Below are positions 17,956 through 29,625 of a DNA stretch of 64,000 nucleotides, piece by piece (the stretch's first letter is position 1; each line of letters begins with the position of its first letter). The stretch comes from Gemmatimonas groenlandica (lineage in GTDB: Bacteria; Gemmatimonadota; Gemmatimonadetes; Gemmatimonadales; Gemmatimonadaceae), in assembly GCF_013004105.1 (NCBI RefSeq), contig NZ_CP053085.1, positions 2,604,001 through 2,668,000 on the forward strand, in the 5' to 3' direction. A program made the translations under genes and the position numbers. The notes under the pieces were generated by a model. It saw only the letters and a program-made list of their open reading frames with translations, was not told the origin of the DNA and did not search any database.

Positions 17956-18420
17956 ATCCCCTTCGCGGCCTTGCTGTGGCGGCGAACGTCGGCACGCCGC
18001 GCGCGGTCGGCGCGCCCGCCACAGAGGGCCGCTCAGTGGACCCACGCCCCTCGCGGGGCTTGAGGGAAGCAGCGCGGCACCAGCGCCCTTCACGGAGGCT
18101 GAGCAATTCCACGGGACCGGCAACATCCACGCCCCAGACCGCGATGAGCCCCCAATCGCCCGTGGTGCGCGGGTGCCACTCCCCATCCGCCGCGCGACGT
18201 CGTCACACCAGGGGATGGGAGATCCCGTCGCGAGCTTTTCGGTCGTCACACCGTACCGTGCGCGGCGCACGGAGCCGTTCCGTGCCGTGCCCTGCCCCGT
18301 CGCCACGCCGAGGCGAGCGGCTGCCGGGCCGGGCGTCCCGTGAGCGGCCCTCTGTGGCGGGCGCACGAACGCTGCGCGGCGTACCAGCGTTCGCCGCCAC
18401 AGCAAGGCCGCGAAGGGGAT
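17956..18420. repeat. 85-bp inverted repeat pair in a 0.7 kb non-coding stretch
   Basis: Two 85-bp arms, 17956-18040 and 18336-18420, are inverted copies matching at 74 of 85 positions without gaps; the outer 30 bp and 20 bp near the inner end are identical, with the changes clustered in the middle. They are separated by 295 bp. The whole stretch 17846-18560 between the gcvH and gcvP stops shows no convincing gene: open frames in it lack ribosome sites and exist because of high GC. The arms look like two copies of a dispersed intergenic repeat in opposite orientation. A short tandem of CCCACAG units lies at about 18475-18495. Confidence 0.8.
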
Positions 18421-18503
18421 GACCCGCGCCCGGAGCCGCGGCTCGCCGCACACCAGCTCCAGCCCAGCAAAGCCCACAGCCCACAGCCCACAGCCGACAG
18501 CCA

Positions 18504-18539
18504 AGAACGGCGTGACCACCGAAGCAGTCACGCCGTTCT
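18504..18539 (-). terminator. Hairpin terminator after gcvP
   Basis: A perfect 13-bp stem (18504-18516 with 18527-18539) and a 10-nt loop, 21 bp past the gcvP stop on the minus strand. Confidence 0.75.
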
Positions 18540-18560
18540 CACCTACTCATCACTCAAAAC

Positions 18561-21452
<2,892 letters not shown>

Positions 21453-21548
21453 GACCATCCTCAAACGGGCCAAGCCCGCGTAAGCGTCGTGAAATCGTTG
21501 GGGGCCACAAAGGCGCGTTTCGCCCGTGACATCATAAATTTAACCGAC

Positions 21549-22424
21549 GTGAGCATTTCCCGAGTCGTTCCCTCGATCGCCACCGAGACAGCGCAGTCCG
21601 GACTGGCCGCCGCCAGCGCGTCGCCAGACGTGATGCCACGGCAATGGGGCTTTCTGCGCTCTCCCGCCTCGGACGGCGTCACGAACATGGCCATCGACTC
21701 GGCGCTACTGGACCTCGCCAGCGAGTCGGCATGTGCGGTATGGCGCTGCTACGCGTGGGAAAAGCCGACTGTTTCGTTCGGCAGGAATGAGCGCACCCAG
21801 GGCACATTTTCGGCGCAGCGCCTGCGCGACGTCGGACTCTGCGCCGTCCGTCGCCCGACCGGTGGTCGCGCGCTCCTGCACGCTCGCGAAGTGACGTACA
21901 GTGTGGCCATGCCGCTCGACGAACAGCAGTCGTGGCGAGTGGCGTACGCCGCGGTGAACCAGGTCCTCCTTCGCGCCCTCCAGTCACTCGGCGTGCCAGC
22001 ACAATTGGTCGCCGACCAGGACGCGGCGGCGGTCGCGCCGGATGGGCCGGTCTGCTTCGACCGACCGGCCGCCGGAGAGATCACGGTGCACGGCCGGAAG
22101 CTCGTGGGCAGTGCGGTCTGGCGACAAGGCGGCGCGTATCTGCAGCACGGCAGCATTCTGCTGGCGGACGATCAGGCCCAGCTGGCCGACGCGGCGGACG
22201 TGCCGCTGCCACCGCCGCCACCGGCGGCGTCGCTGGACGCCTGTGCGCCGGCGCAGGCGCGGTGGGACCTCGTCGTAGACGCCCTTGCCGCGTCGCTCGC
22301 GGCGGGGGCGGCACCACTTCTGTGCACGCGGGTCGTCCCGTTCGTGCCGCCTCCTGACTTTCCGCAACGGGTGGCGTCCCATCGCGCCATCCTTGGCAAT
22401 GACGACTGGCTCTGGCGCCGATAG
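21549..22424 (+). CDS. Lipoate/octanoate--protein ligase family protein
   Basis: BPL/LplA-type catalytic domain, 291 residues from a GTG at 21549 (ATG at 21633 is an alternative). Seen: the family core RRPTGGRALLHA, the lysine motif VHGRKLVGSAVWR (Lys184), and QHGSILL. It could be a lipoate ligase (LplA), an octanoyltransferase of the LipM type or an amidotransferase of the LipL type; the sequence alone does not separate them. A poly-Pro run lies at about residues 218-225. It is divergent from gcvP, so lipoylating GcvH or E2 is the likely job. The window also has a separate LipB. Confidence 0.88.
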   Translation: MSISRVVPSIATETAQSGLAAASASPDVMPRQWGFLRSPASDGVTNMAIDSALLDLASESACAVWRCYAWEKPTVSFGRNERTQGTFSAQRLRDVGLCAVRRPTGGRALLHAREVTYSVAMPLDEQQSWRVAYAAVNQVLLRALQSLGVPAQLVADQDAAAVAPDGPVCFDRPAAGEITVHGRKLVGSAVWRQGGAYLQHGSILLADDQAQLADAADVPLPPPPPAASLDACAPAQARWDLVVDALAASLAAGAAPLLCTRVVPFVPPPDFPQRVASHRAILGNDDWLWRR

Positions 22425-22500
22425 TGAGCGTCGGGCATCGTACCCTGATGTGATCGCCACACGGATCGCCCGACCTGTCCTTCACGGAACACCGACTCAC

Positions 22501-24171
22501 ATGCGCCTCTCGAAAACCCGTTGGCTGGCTGGTCTGCTCTCGTTTTCGCTGGTGGCCTGTCCCGGCGAAGGCCCGCCTCCCAAGGCCGACGGCGATACCG
22601 GCGGCACCTTGATCGTGACGGTGCCGGCTGAACCGTCCACGCTCTTCCCGCCGTTGATGTCGGGAACGCAAGGCGCGGCGATCGTCGGGGTGATCTTCGA
22701 TCGACTCGCGGAAATCGGTGACGGACTGGAAACGTACGGCGACCAAGGATTTCAGAAGCGCCTGGCGAGTTCGTGGACGTGGTCGACCGACTCGCTCTCG
22801 ATCGCGTTCACGCTCGATTCGCTGGCGCGGTGGCACGACGGGCAGCCGGTCACCGCCGACGACGTGCGCTACACGTTTCGCGTGTACACCAGCGACTCGC
22901 TCGTGCTCGAACAGAAGTCGTTGCTGGATAACATCGATTCGGTGTCGGTGCGCGACCCACGCACCGCCGTCTTCTGGTTCAAGCGACGTATGCCGCGGCA
23001 GTTCTACGACGCGACGTACCACATGTATGTGTTGCCAGCGCACCTGCTCGACACCATCCCCATGGCCAAGCTCGAGAGCGCGCCGTTCGGCCGTAATCCG
23101 GTTGGCACGGGACGCTTCCGCTTCGCGCGTTGGGAGCCCGGGCAGCGCATCGAGATCATCGCTGACACGGCCAACAGACGCGGCCGGGCTAAGCTGGACC
23201 GCGTAATCTGGAGCATCGCGCCCGACTTCGGGGCGTCGACCGTCAAGCTGTTCGCCGGGGAAGCCGATTTCCTCGAGCAACTCCGCCCCGAGAATCTGGC
23301 GCAGGTCGCGCGCACCCCATCGTTGCGCCTGATCGACAACCGCACGCTGAGCTACGGCTATCTGGGTTTCAATCTCCGAGACAGCAAGGACCAGGCGCGC
23401 CCAAACCCCCTGTTCGGCGATCTGCGCGTGCGGCGCGCCTTGCACATGGCTGTCGACCGCGAGCGACTCGTCCGCAACGTGTTCGATTCGCTGGGGATGG
23501 TCGCGCTTGCACCGGCTCCGCGCGCGCTGATCCCCGATACGGCCGCCTTCAAACAGCTACCCTACGACGTCGCCGCGGCGCGCGCGTTGCTCGACTCGGC
23601 GGGGTGGCGCGACAGCGACAACGACGGCGTGCGCGATCGCAATGGCGTGCCGCTCGCCTTCGGCATTCTCATCCCCAGCAGTAGTACGTCACGGCAACGG
23701 TATGCGGTGCTGCTGCAGGAGCAGTACCGGGCGATCGGCGTGAAGGCGACGCCGCAGGTACTCGAGAACAACGCGTGGAGCGACGCCGTCGACAGCCACG
23801 CCTTCGACGCCTATCTCGGCGGGTGGCAGCCAAGCCCCGGGCTGGTTGGATTGACACAAACGTGGGCGTCGCGCGGTAGCTCCAACGCCGGCCGTTATGA
23901 CAGTCCCGTGTTCGACGCCCTGCTCGACAGCGCGCTCACGACCTTCGATCCGACGGCGAGCCGCCGGTATTGGGCGCGGGCCTTCCAGCAGATCGACGAT
24001 GACGTGCCGGCGGTCTGGTTGTACGAACAGCGCTCGCCGGTCGCGATCCATCGTCGATTCATCACGAAGCCGTTGCGCGCCGATGGATGGTTCGTCGGTC
24101 TCGCCGACTGGCGCGTCGATCCGGCGCAGCGCATCGATCGCGATCGCATCGGGTTGGGGACGCCTCCCTGA
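22501..24171 (+). CDS. Oligopeptide ABC transporter substrate-binding lipoprotein
   Basis: Extracytoplasmic peptide-binding protein of the SBP_bac_5 family, 556 residues, tethered by lipid. Signal: MRLSKTRWLAGLLSFSLVAC with lipobox Cys20. Family features include GGTLIVTVPAEPSTLFPP, the WHDGQPVTADDVRYTF segment and FNPVGTGRF-like FGRNPVGTGRFRF. First gene of a six-gene plus-strand run (binding protein, two permeases, two ATPases, POT symporter). Confidence 0.93.
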   Translation: MRLSKTRWLAGLLSFSLVACPGEGPPPKADGDTGGTLIVTVPAEPSTLFPPLMSGTQGAAIVGVIFDRLAEIGDGLETYGDQGFQKRLASSWTWSTDSLSIAFTLDSLARWHDGQPVTADDVRYTFRVYTSDSLVLEQKSLLDNIDSVSVRDPRTAVFWFKRRMPRQFYDATYHMYVLPAHLLDTIPMAKLESAPFGRNPVGTGRFRFARWEPGQRIEIIADTANRRGRAKLDRVIWSIAPDFGASTVKLFAGEADFLEQLRPENLAQVARTPSLRLIDNRTLSYGYLGFNLRDSKDQARPNPLFGDLRVRRALHMAVDRERLVRNVFDSLGMVALAPAPRALIPDTAAFKQLPYDVAAARALLDSAGWRDSDNDGVRDRNGVPLAFGILIPSSSTSRQRYAVLLQEQYRAIGVKATPQVLENNAWSDAVDSHAFDAYLGGWQPSPGLVGLTQTWASRGSSNAGRYDSPVFDALLDSALTTFDPTASRRYWARAFQQIDDDVPAVWLYEQRSPVAIHRRFITKPLRADGWFVGLADWRVDPAQRIDRDRIGLGTPP

Positions 24172-24188
24172 CCACGATCGCCCGACGC

Positions 24189-25136
24189 GTGGTCCTGCGC
24201 CTGTTGCAGAGCGTGGCCGTCGTCTTCACGGCGGCCACGCTGGCCTTCGTGCTGCTCCATCTCGCGCCTGGCGATGCCGCCACCGCACTCGGCGAAGGCG
24301 TTTCGCCCGAGGTGCGTGCGGCGCTCCGCGCCCAATGGGGGCTCGACGAGTCACTGGCCACGCAGTACGGCCGATGGCTCTCGTCATTCTTGCGCGGTGA
24401 TCTCGGATTTTCACGAGATCAGCATCGACCGGTTGCCGCCGTGCTGGGCGATGCGCTGCCGCGATCGCTCTTCCTCATGGGATGCGCCCTGAGCGTGAGT
24501 CTGATCGGCGGCATGCTGATCGGTGCCTGGCAGGGGGCGCGGGCAGGCTCTCGGCGCGATCGCACCACGTCGACCGCCTTGCTGGTCCTCTATTCTCTGC
24601 CCGAGTTCTGGCTGGCGCTCGTGCTGCTCGTCGTGTTCTCGTATCACCTCGGCTGGCTTCCCGCCACGGGGATCACCAGCGAGACATACGATTACATGAG
24701 TCCGTTCGACAAGCTTTGCGATCGGTTGAGCCATCTGGTGTTGCCGTTGGTCTCACTCTCCCTGGTTGGCGTGTCGGTCTTCGCGCGCTATCAACGCGAC
24801 GCGATGCAGGAGAGCATGACACAGGCCTTCGTGCGCACGGCGCGGGCGAAAGGACTTACTGAAGCAGGCGTCCGTCGGCAGGCGTGGCGCAACGCGCTCT
24901 TGCCCGTCATCACCGTCACCGGCCTGATGCTGCCAGCGCTGATTACCGGCGCCGTGTTTGTCGAGCGCGTGTTCTCCTGGCCAGGCATGGGCTTCGCCAT
25001 GATCCGCGCGATCGAAGCGCGCGACTATCAGGTCGTGTCGGCCGGCGTGATTCTGGGTAGCGCCGTCACGACATTCGGCGCGGCGCTGGCCGACATCGCA
25101 CGGGATATCGCCGACCCACGGTTGCGCAGCCAGTGA
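24189..25136 (+). CDS. Peptide ABC transporter permease (DppB/OppB type)
   Basis: Inner-membrane permease of the BPD_transp_1 family, about 315 residues. Visible: first membrane helix QSVAVVFTAATLAFVLLHLAPGD, several later helices, and the EAA loop RTARAKGLTEAGVRRQAWRNALLPV that contacts the ATPase. The start is uncertain: GTG at 24189 lies 17 bp after the binding-protein stop; the conserved N-terminus could begin at a CTG at 24168 overlapping that stop; an ATG at 24087 would overlap upstream coding by 85 bp. Its stop overlaps the next GTG. Confidence 0.92.
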   Translation: MVLRLLQSVAVVFTAATLAFVLLHLAPGDAATALGEGVSPEVRAALRAQWGLDESLATQYGRWLSSFLRGDLGFSRDQHRPVAAVLGDALPRSLFLMGCALSVSLIGGMLIGAWQGARAGSRRDRTTSTALLVLYSLPEFWLALVLLVVFSYHLGWLPATGITSETYDYMSPFDKLCDRLSHLVLPLVSLSLVGVSVFARYQRDAMQESMTQAFVRTARAKGLTEAGVRRQAWRNALLPVITVTGLMLPALITGAVFVERVFSWPGMGFAMIRAIEARDYQVVSAGVILGSAVTTFGAALADIARDIADPRLRSQ

Positions 25137-26023
25137 AGCGTCGACTTTCACCAGCCGTCGTGCTGATCGTTCTGCTGGTGCTGGTCGTGGCGGCCGGTCC
25201 GCTGTTGTCGCCGTACGCTCCGAACGCCCAGCTCGATATCATCGCCTTGCGCAGCCAGGCCCCGTCGGTGGCACATCCCTTCGGCACCGATGCGGTGAGT
25301 CGCGATGTGCTCAGTCGCGTGCTCGACGGGGGCCGGGTCTCGCTCGCGCTCGCCGTTCTCTCGGTGTTGTTGTCACTCGTCGTCGGAACGTTGTATGGCG
25401 CCGTGTCCACCTTGGCCGGTGGCGTCATCGACACCACGATGCGACGTCTGTTGGATGTGGCGTTGTCCATTCCGCGCCTTCTGGTGCTGCTGGCCGTCGG
25501 CGCGCTCTGGGGCGCGCTCTCGTTTCCGGCGCTCGTGCTGCTGATCGGCCTCACCGGATGGTTCGACACCGCGCGCCTCGTCACCGATGAGTTGCGCGCG
25601 CTGGACGGACGCGAGTTCGCTGTCGCCGCGCGCGCGGTCGGGGTTCGCGGCCCCCGTCTCCTTTGGCGGCACCTGTTGCCCCATCTGCTGCCGACGCTCG
25701 TGATCAATGCCAGTTTCGGTGTGGCGGGGACGATCGCGCTGGAAGCGGGTCTCAGCTATCTCGGCCTCGGCATTCAGGCGCCGCAAGCCAGCTGGGGAAC
25801 GATTCTTCGCGATGGTGCCGGGGTCGTAGAGAGCGAATGGTGGCTGACCCTGTTCCCCGGACTGGCCACCGTCTTCGCTGTTCTCGCCTGCAATGCGCTT
25901 GGCGACGCCTTGCGCGAGCGGTTCGCACCGAATCACGTTCCGAGTCTCGACGCCGCGCCTGCCCGCTTGGCCGGCGTTGCGTCGCCGCCCGCCTTCTCCT
26001 CTTCTCGCACCGTGCGCCCGTGA
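25133..26023 (+). CDS. Peptide ABC transporter permease (DppC/OppC type)
   Basis: Second permease, 296 residues, GTG start in a 4-bp GTGA overlap with the first permease. Seen: an N-terminal helix SPAVVLIVLLVLVVAAGPL, the HPFGTDAVSRDVLSRVLDGGR segment typical of DppC, and an EAA loop VAARAVGVRGPRLLWRHLLPH. The last 25 residues (Ala/Ser/Pro-rich) extend beyond the usual end of the family. Confidence 0.94.
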   Translation: MKRRLSPAVVLIVLLVLVVAAGPLLSPYAPNAQLDIIALRSQAPSVAHPFGTDAVSRDVLSRVLDGGRVSLALAVLSVLLSLVVGTLYGAVSTLAGGVIDTTMRRLLDVALSIPRLLVLLAVGALWGALSFPALVLLIGLTGWFDTARLVTDELRALDGREFAVAARAVGVRGPRLLWRHLLPHLLPTLVINASFGVAGTIALEAGLSYLGLGIQAPQASWGTILRDGAGVVESEWWLTLFPGLATVFAVLACNALGDALRERFAPNHVPSLDAAPARLAGVASPPAFSSSRTVRP

Positions 26024-27066
26024 CGATTTCTGCCACACGCGACTCGACCACCGCGCCCGATCGTCCGCTGCTCGATGTCCATGCGCTGCAGATCGCCTTT
26101 CCGGCGGGCAACAGCGTAGCGCGCGCCGTGGACGGCGTTTCGTTCACGGTCGCCCGCGGCGAAACGGTCTGCCTGGTCGGTGAATCCGGATGTGGGAAGT
26201 CGCTGACGGCGCTGTCGCTGCTCCGCCTGGTGCCTCCGCCGGGCCGCATCGAGTCGGGAAGCCGGATCATGTTCGACGGCGGTGACATGCTGACGCTCGA
26301 CGACGAGCGGCTGCGGGCGATTCGTGGTCAGCACATGGCCATGATTTTTCAGGAGCCGATGACGGCGCTCAATCCCGTGCTCACTGTCGGCGATCAGATC
26401 GCCGAAGTGCTGCGCGTGCACACGAGACTTTCCCGGCAGGAGACGTGGTCGCGCACGGTGGACATGCTCGCGCAGGTTGGCATCGCCGATGCGGCCGCAC
26501 GGGCCAAGCAGTATCCGCACGAACTCTCCGGCGGCATGCGACAGCGTGTGATGATCGCGATGGCGCTCATCATGTCGCCGAAGCTCGTCATCGCCGACGA
26601 ACCGACGACGGCCCTCGACGTCACCATTCAGGCGCAGATTCTCGAACTGCTGCGCGATCTGCGCGCACGGACGGGCATGGCCCTGCTGCTGATCACACAT
26701 GATTTGGGCGTCGTCGCCGAAATGGCGTCGCGCGTGATCGTGATGTATGCCGGCCGTGTCGTCGAAGAGGCGAACGTGGAAGATCTGTTTTCGGCGCCCA
26801 GCCATCCGTACACCGAGGGACTGCTGGCGGCGATTCCGAAGCTGGGGCAGGAAGAAGAACGCCTGCAGACGATTGCCGGATCGGTGCCGCCGCCGACCGC
26901 GCTGCCCAGCGGCTGCACGTTTCGCGACCGGTGCCCGTACGCGTTCGAGCGCTGCGCGACGGAGGAGCCGGCCCTGTTGCAGGTGGGATCGGCCCATCGG
27001 GCGCGCTGCCATCTGATCGAAGAGCCCGCACGACGCGCCACACGTCACGAGGTCGTACGCACATGA
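26020..27066 (+). CDS. Peptide ABC transporter ATP-binding protein (DppD/OppD type)
   Basis: Cytosolic ATPase, 348 residues, GTG start overlapping the upstream stop (GTGA). Walker [10 protein letters not shown]-loop [12 protein letters not shown], signature [15 protein letters not shown], Walker [13 protein letters not shown] and H-loop ITHDLG are intact. The C-terminal oligopeptide-transporter extension carries the [14 protein letters not shown] cysteine pattern. Confidence 0.96.
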   Translation: MTISATRDSTTAPDRPLLDVHALQIAFPAGNSVARAVDGVSFTVARGETVCLVGESGCGKSLTALSLLRLVPPPGRIESGSRIMFDGGDMLTLDDERLRAIRGQHMAMIFQEPMTALNPVLTVGDQIAEVLRVHTRLSRQETWSRTVDMLAQVGIADAAARAKQYPHELSGGMRQRVMIAMALIMSPKLVIADEPTTALDVTIQAQILELLRDLRARTGMALLLITHDLGVVAEMASRVIVMYAGRVVEEANVEDLFSAPSHPYTEGLLAAIPKLGQEEERLQTIAGSVPPPTALPSGCTFRDRCPYAFERCATEEPALLQVGSAHRARCHLIEEPARRATRHEVVRT

Positions 27067-28064
27067 GCACCACGCCGAGCACCACGCCGCTGCTCGAGGT
27101 GCGCAACCTCACCAAGCATTTCCCCATTCGCACAGGCCTGCTACAGCGCGTGACCGGCGCCGTGAAAGCGGTGGACGGCGTCTCGTTCGACGTACACGCC
27201 GGCGAGACGCTCGCGCTCGTGGGTGAGTCGGGATGCGGCAAGACGACCACCGGCCGCTCGATCCTGCGCCTCGTGGAGCCGACGTCGGGTGAAGTGCGTT
27301 TCGATGGGACCGATGTGCTGGCCCTGCGCGGCGAAACGCTGCGCCGTATGCGACGACGTATGCAGATCATTTTTCAGGATCCCTACGGCTCGCTCAATCC
27401 GCGCATGACCGTGGGCGCCGCAATCAAGGAAGGCTTGATCGTCCACGGGCTGGCCGAAGGCAGTGCGGCCGACCGTCGCGTCGCCACGTTGCTCGATGAA
27501 GTTGGCCTGCGCCCGGAGTATGCTGCGCGCTATCCGCACGAATTCTCCGGCGGTCAGCGACAGCGCATCGGCATCGCACGCGCGCTGGCCGTAGAGCCAT
27601 CGTTCATCGTATGCGACGAGCCCGTCTCCGCGCTCGACGTGAGCGTGCAGGCACAAGTGGTGAATCTGCTGCGCGACCTGCAGCGCGAGCGCGGCCTCTC
27701 CTACCTCTTCATCGCGCACGATCTCGCGGTCGTCGCGCACATGGCGGATCGCGTCGCCGTGATGTATCTCGGCCGCATCGTAGAGTTGGCGCCGCGTCGC
27801 ACGATCTTCAGCACGCCGCTGATGCCATACACGCAGGCGCTGCTGTCGGCCGTGCCGGTGCCCGACCCGCTGGCCAAGCGCCAGCGCATTCTCTTGCCCG
27901 GGGATCCGCCGTCGCCGGCGAATCCGCCCAGCGGCTGTGTGTTTCATCCGCGCTGTCCGAATCCGCTCAAAGATGCGGAGTGCACGCGCGTGGTCCCTCC
28001 GCTCGAAGAGAAGTCTCCCGGACATTTCGTGGCCTGCATCAAGCAGCCGCTTCTTCACCTTTGA
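27063..28064 (+). CDS. Peptide ABC transporter ATP-binding protein (DppF/OppF type)
   Basis: Second ATPase, 333 residues, with an ATGA overlap. Walker [11 protein letters not shown]-loop [14 protein letters not shown], signature [15 protein letters not shown], Walker [13 protein letters not shown] and H-loop IAHDLA are intact. The C-terminal cysteine motif is [16 protein letters not shown]. It completes a full Opp/Dpp set with the two permeases and the binding lipoprotein. Confidence 0.96.
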   Translation: MSTTPSTTPLLEVRNLTKHFPIRTGLLQRVTGAVKAVDGVSFDVHAGETLALVGESGCGKTTTGRSILRLVEPTSGEVRFDGTDVLALRGETLRRMRRRMQIIFQDPYGSLNPRMTVGAAIKEGLIVHGLAEGSAADRRVATLLDEVGLRPEYAARYPHEFSGGQRQRIGIARALAVEPSFIVCDEPVSALDVSVQAQVVNLLRDLQRERGLSYLFIAHDLAVVAHMADRVAVMYLGRIVELAPRRTIFSTPLMPYTQALLSAVPVPDPLAKRQRILLPGDPPSPANPPSGCVFHPRCPNPLKDAECTRVVPPLEEKSPGHFVACIKQPLLHL

Positions 28065-28075
28065 TCCCACGCGTC

Positions 28076-29611
28076 GTGACCTCACCATCGCACCCTTCGC
28101 AGGACCGCGCGTTCTTCGGTCATCCTCGCGGACTCGGCCTGCTCTTCATGACCGAGATGTGGGAGCGCTTCTCCTTCTACGGACTGCGCCCGCTGTTGGT
28201 GTTGTTCATGGCGGCGGCACTCGCCGACGGCGGCTTCGGATTCGATCGTCCCGCGGCATCGGCGATCGTGGGCATCTATGCGGCGTCGGTGTATCTCGCA
28301 TCATTGCCGGGTGGCTGGATCGCCGACCGTTGGCTTGGTCTCCGCCGCTCGATCCTGATCGGGGCCATGCTGATCACGTCGGGACACTTGTCTATCGGTA
28401 TCTCGGGAATGGCCGGCGCGGGCGTGGGCAAGATCTTCTTCTTCCTCGGCCTCGTGCTGATCGTGCTGGGCACCGGACTGCTCAAGCCGAACATCTCGGC
28501 GCTCGTCGGCGATCTGTATCCCGAAGGCGGCGCGCGCCGCGATGCCGGCTTCTCGATCTTCTACATGGGTATCAACACCGGTGCGTTCATCGGGCAGCTG
28601 GTCACGGGATACCTGGGCGAGCGGGTGAGCTGGCATTGGGGATTTGGTGCGGCTGGTTTCGGCATGCTCTGCGGCCTGCTGATGTTCTGGCTCAAGGCGA
28701 AAGACATGCTCGGCAGCCTCGGGCAGGACATCGTGCGTGATCCCGATCCCGCAGTACAGGCGAAACGCGAGGGCACCGTTCGCATGTATACGATCGCCGG
28801 TCTTGCCGTCCTCGCGCTGGTGTTCGTGCTCGCCAGCACGGGTGTCATCACGCTCGATCCGCAGGCGATCGGTGGCGCGATGACATTCGTCCTCGTCGGC
28901 ATCGCGGTCGCGTTCTTCGGATTCCTGTTTGCGTTCGGCGGACTGACGCGCGATGAAAAATTGCGCTCCGGTGTGATCTTCGTCCTCTTCGCGTTCGCCG
29001 CGATCTTCTGGGCGGCCTTCGAGCAGGCGCCGACGTCATTGCAGCTGTTCGCCAACGACTTCACCGACCGCAATCTCTTCGGCTTCGAAATTCCCGCCAC
29101 GTGGTTCCAGTCGGTGAATTCGGCGTTCATCATCCTCTTCTCGCCGCTCTTCGCAGCGCTCTGGATCATGCTCGCGAAGCGCAACATCGATCTCTCGAGT
29201 CCGGCAAAGTTCGCGCTCGGCCTCGCGCTCGCCGGTGTCGGATTTCTCGTCATGATATTCGCCGCCAATCGCGTCGTCGCCAGCGGTGGCACGGTGCTCG
29301 TGTCTCCGTGGTGGCTCATCATCAGCTACATGTTCCAGACCCTGGGCGAACTCTTCGTGAGCCCGGTCGGTCTGTCATCGATGACGAAACTGGCCCCGCG
29401 TCGCTACGTCGGACAGATGATGGGCATCTGGTTCCTGGCCACTTCGGTCGGCAACCTCGTCGCCGGTCTCGTGGGCGGACACGTCGATCCCACGAAGCTC
29501 GACCAGACGCCGCTCGTGTTCACCGGCACCGCCATCGCGCTCTTCGGCGCGACCGTGATTCTGGCGTTGATGATCGTGCCGATTCGCCGCATGATGGCCA
29601 CGGCGAAGTAG
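28076..29611 (+). CDS. POT/PTR family proton:oligopeptide symporter
   Basis: Inner-membrane di/tripeptide:H+ symporter, 511 residues from a GTG 11 bp after the DppF-like stop. The PTR2 signature region is clear: FMTEMWERFSFYGLRPLLV (the ExxERFxxY motif), ADRWLGLRRSI, LGTGLLKPNISALVGDLY, and FSIFYMGINTGAFIG. About 14 hydrophobic helices. Its location directly behind the ABC peptide importer implies one operon with two energetically different peptide uptake routes. Confidence 0.94.
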   Translation: MTSPSHPSQDRAFFGHPRGLGLLFMTEMWERFSFYGLRPLLVLFMAAALADGGFGFDRPAASAIVGIYAASVYLASLPGGWIADRWLGLRRSILIGAMLITSGHLSIGISGMAGAGVGKIFFFLGLVLIVLGTGLLKPNISALVGDLYPEGGARRDAGFSIFYMGINTGAFIGQLVTGYLGERVSWHWGFGAAGFGMLCGLLMFWLKAKDMLGSLGQDIVRDPDPAVQAKREGTVRMYTIAGLAVLALVFVLASTGVITLDPQAIGGAMTFVLVGIAVAFFGFLFAFGGLTRDEKLRSGVIFVLFAFAAIFWAAFEQAPTSLQLFANDFTDRNLFGFEIPATWFQSVNSAFIILFSPLFAALWIMLAKRNIDLSSPAKFALGLALAGVGFLVMIFAANRVVASGGTVLVSPWWLIISYMFQTLGELFVSPVGLSSMTKLAPRRYVGQMMGIWFLATSVGNLVAGLVGGHVDPTKLDQTPLVFTGTAIALFGATVILALMIVPIRRMMATAK

Positions 29612-29625
29612 CAACCAGCGGCCGG

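Noticed and set aside
17846-18531. Overlapping open frames in the gcvH-gcvP gap
   Set aside because: They run through both copies of the inverted repeat and lack start signals; similar peptides appear twice because the DNA is repeated.
21453-21548. Glycine riboswitch before gcvP or gcvH
   Set aside because: The leaders are short and I could not fold the paired aptamer arrangement; no supporting core sequence was recognised.
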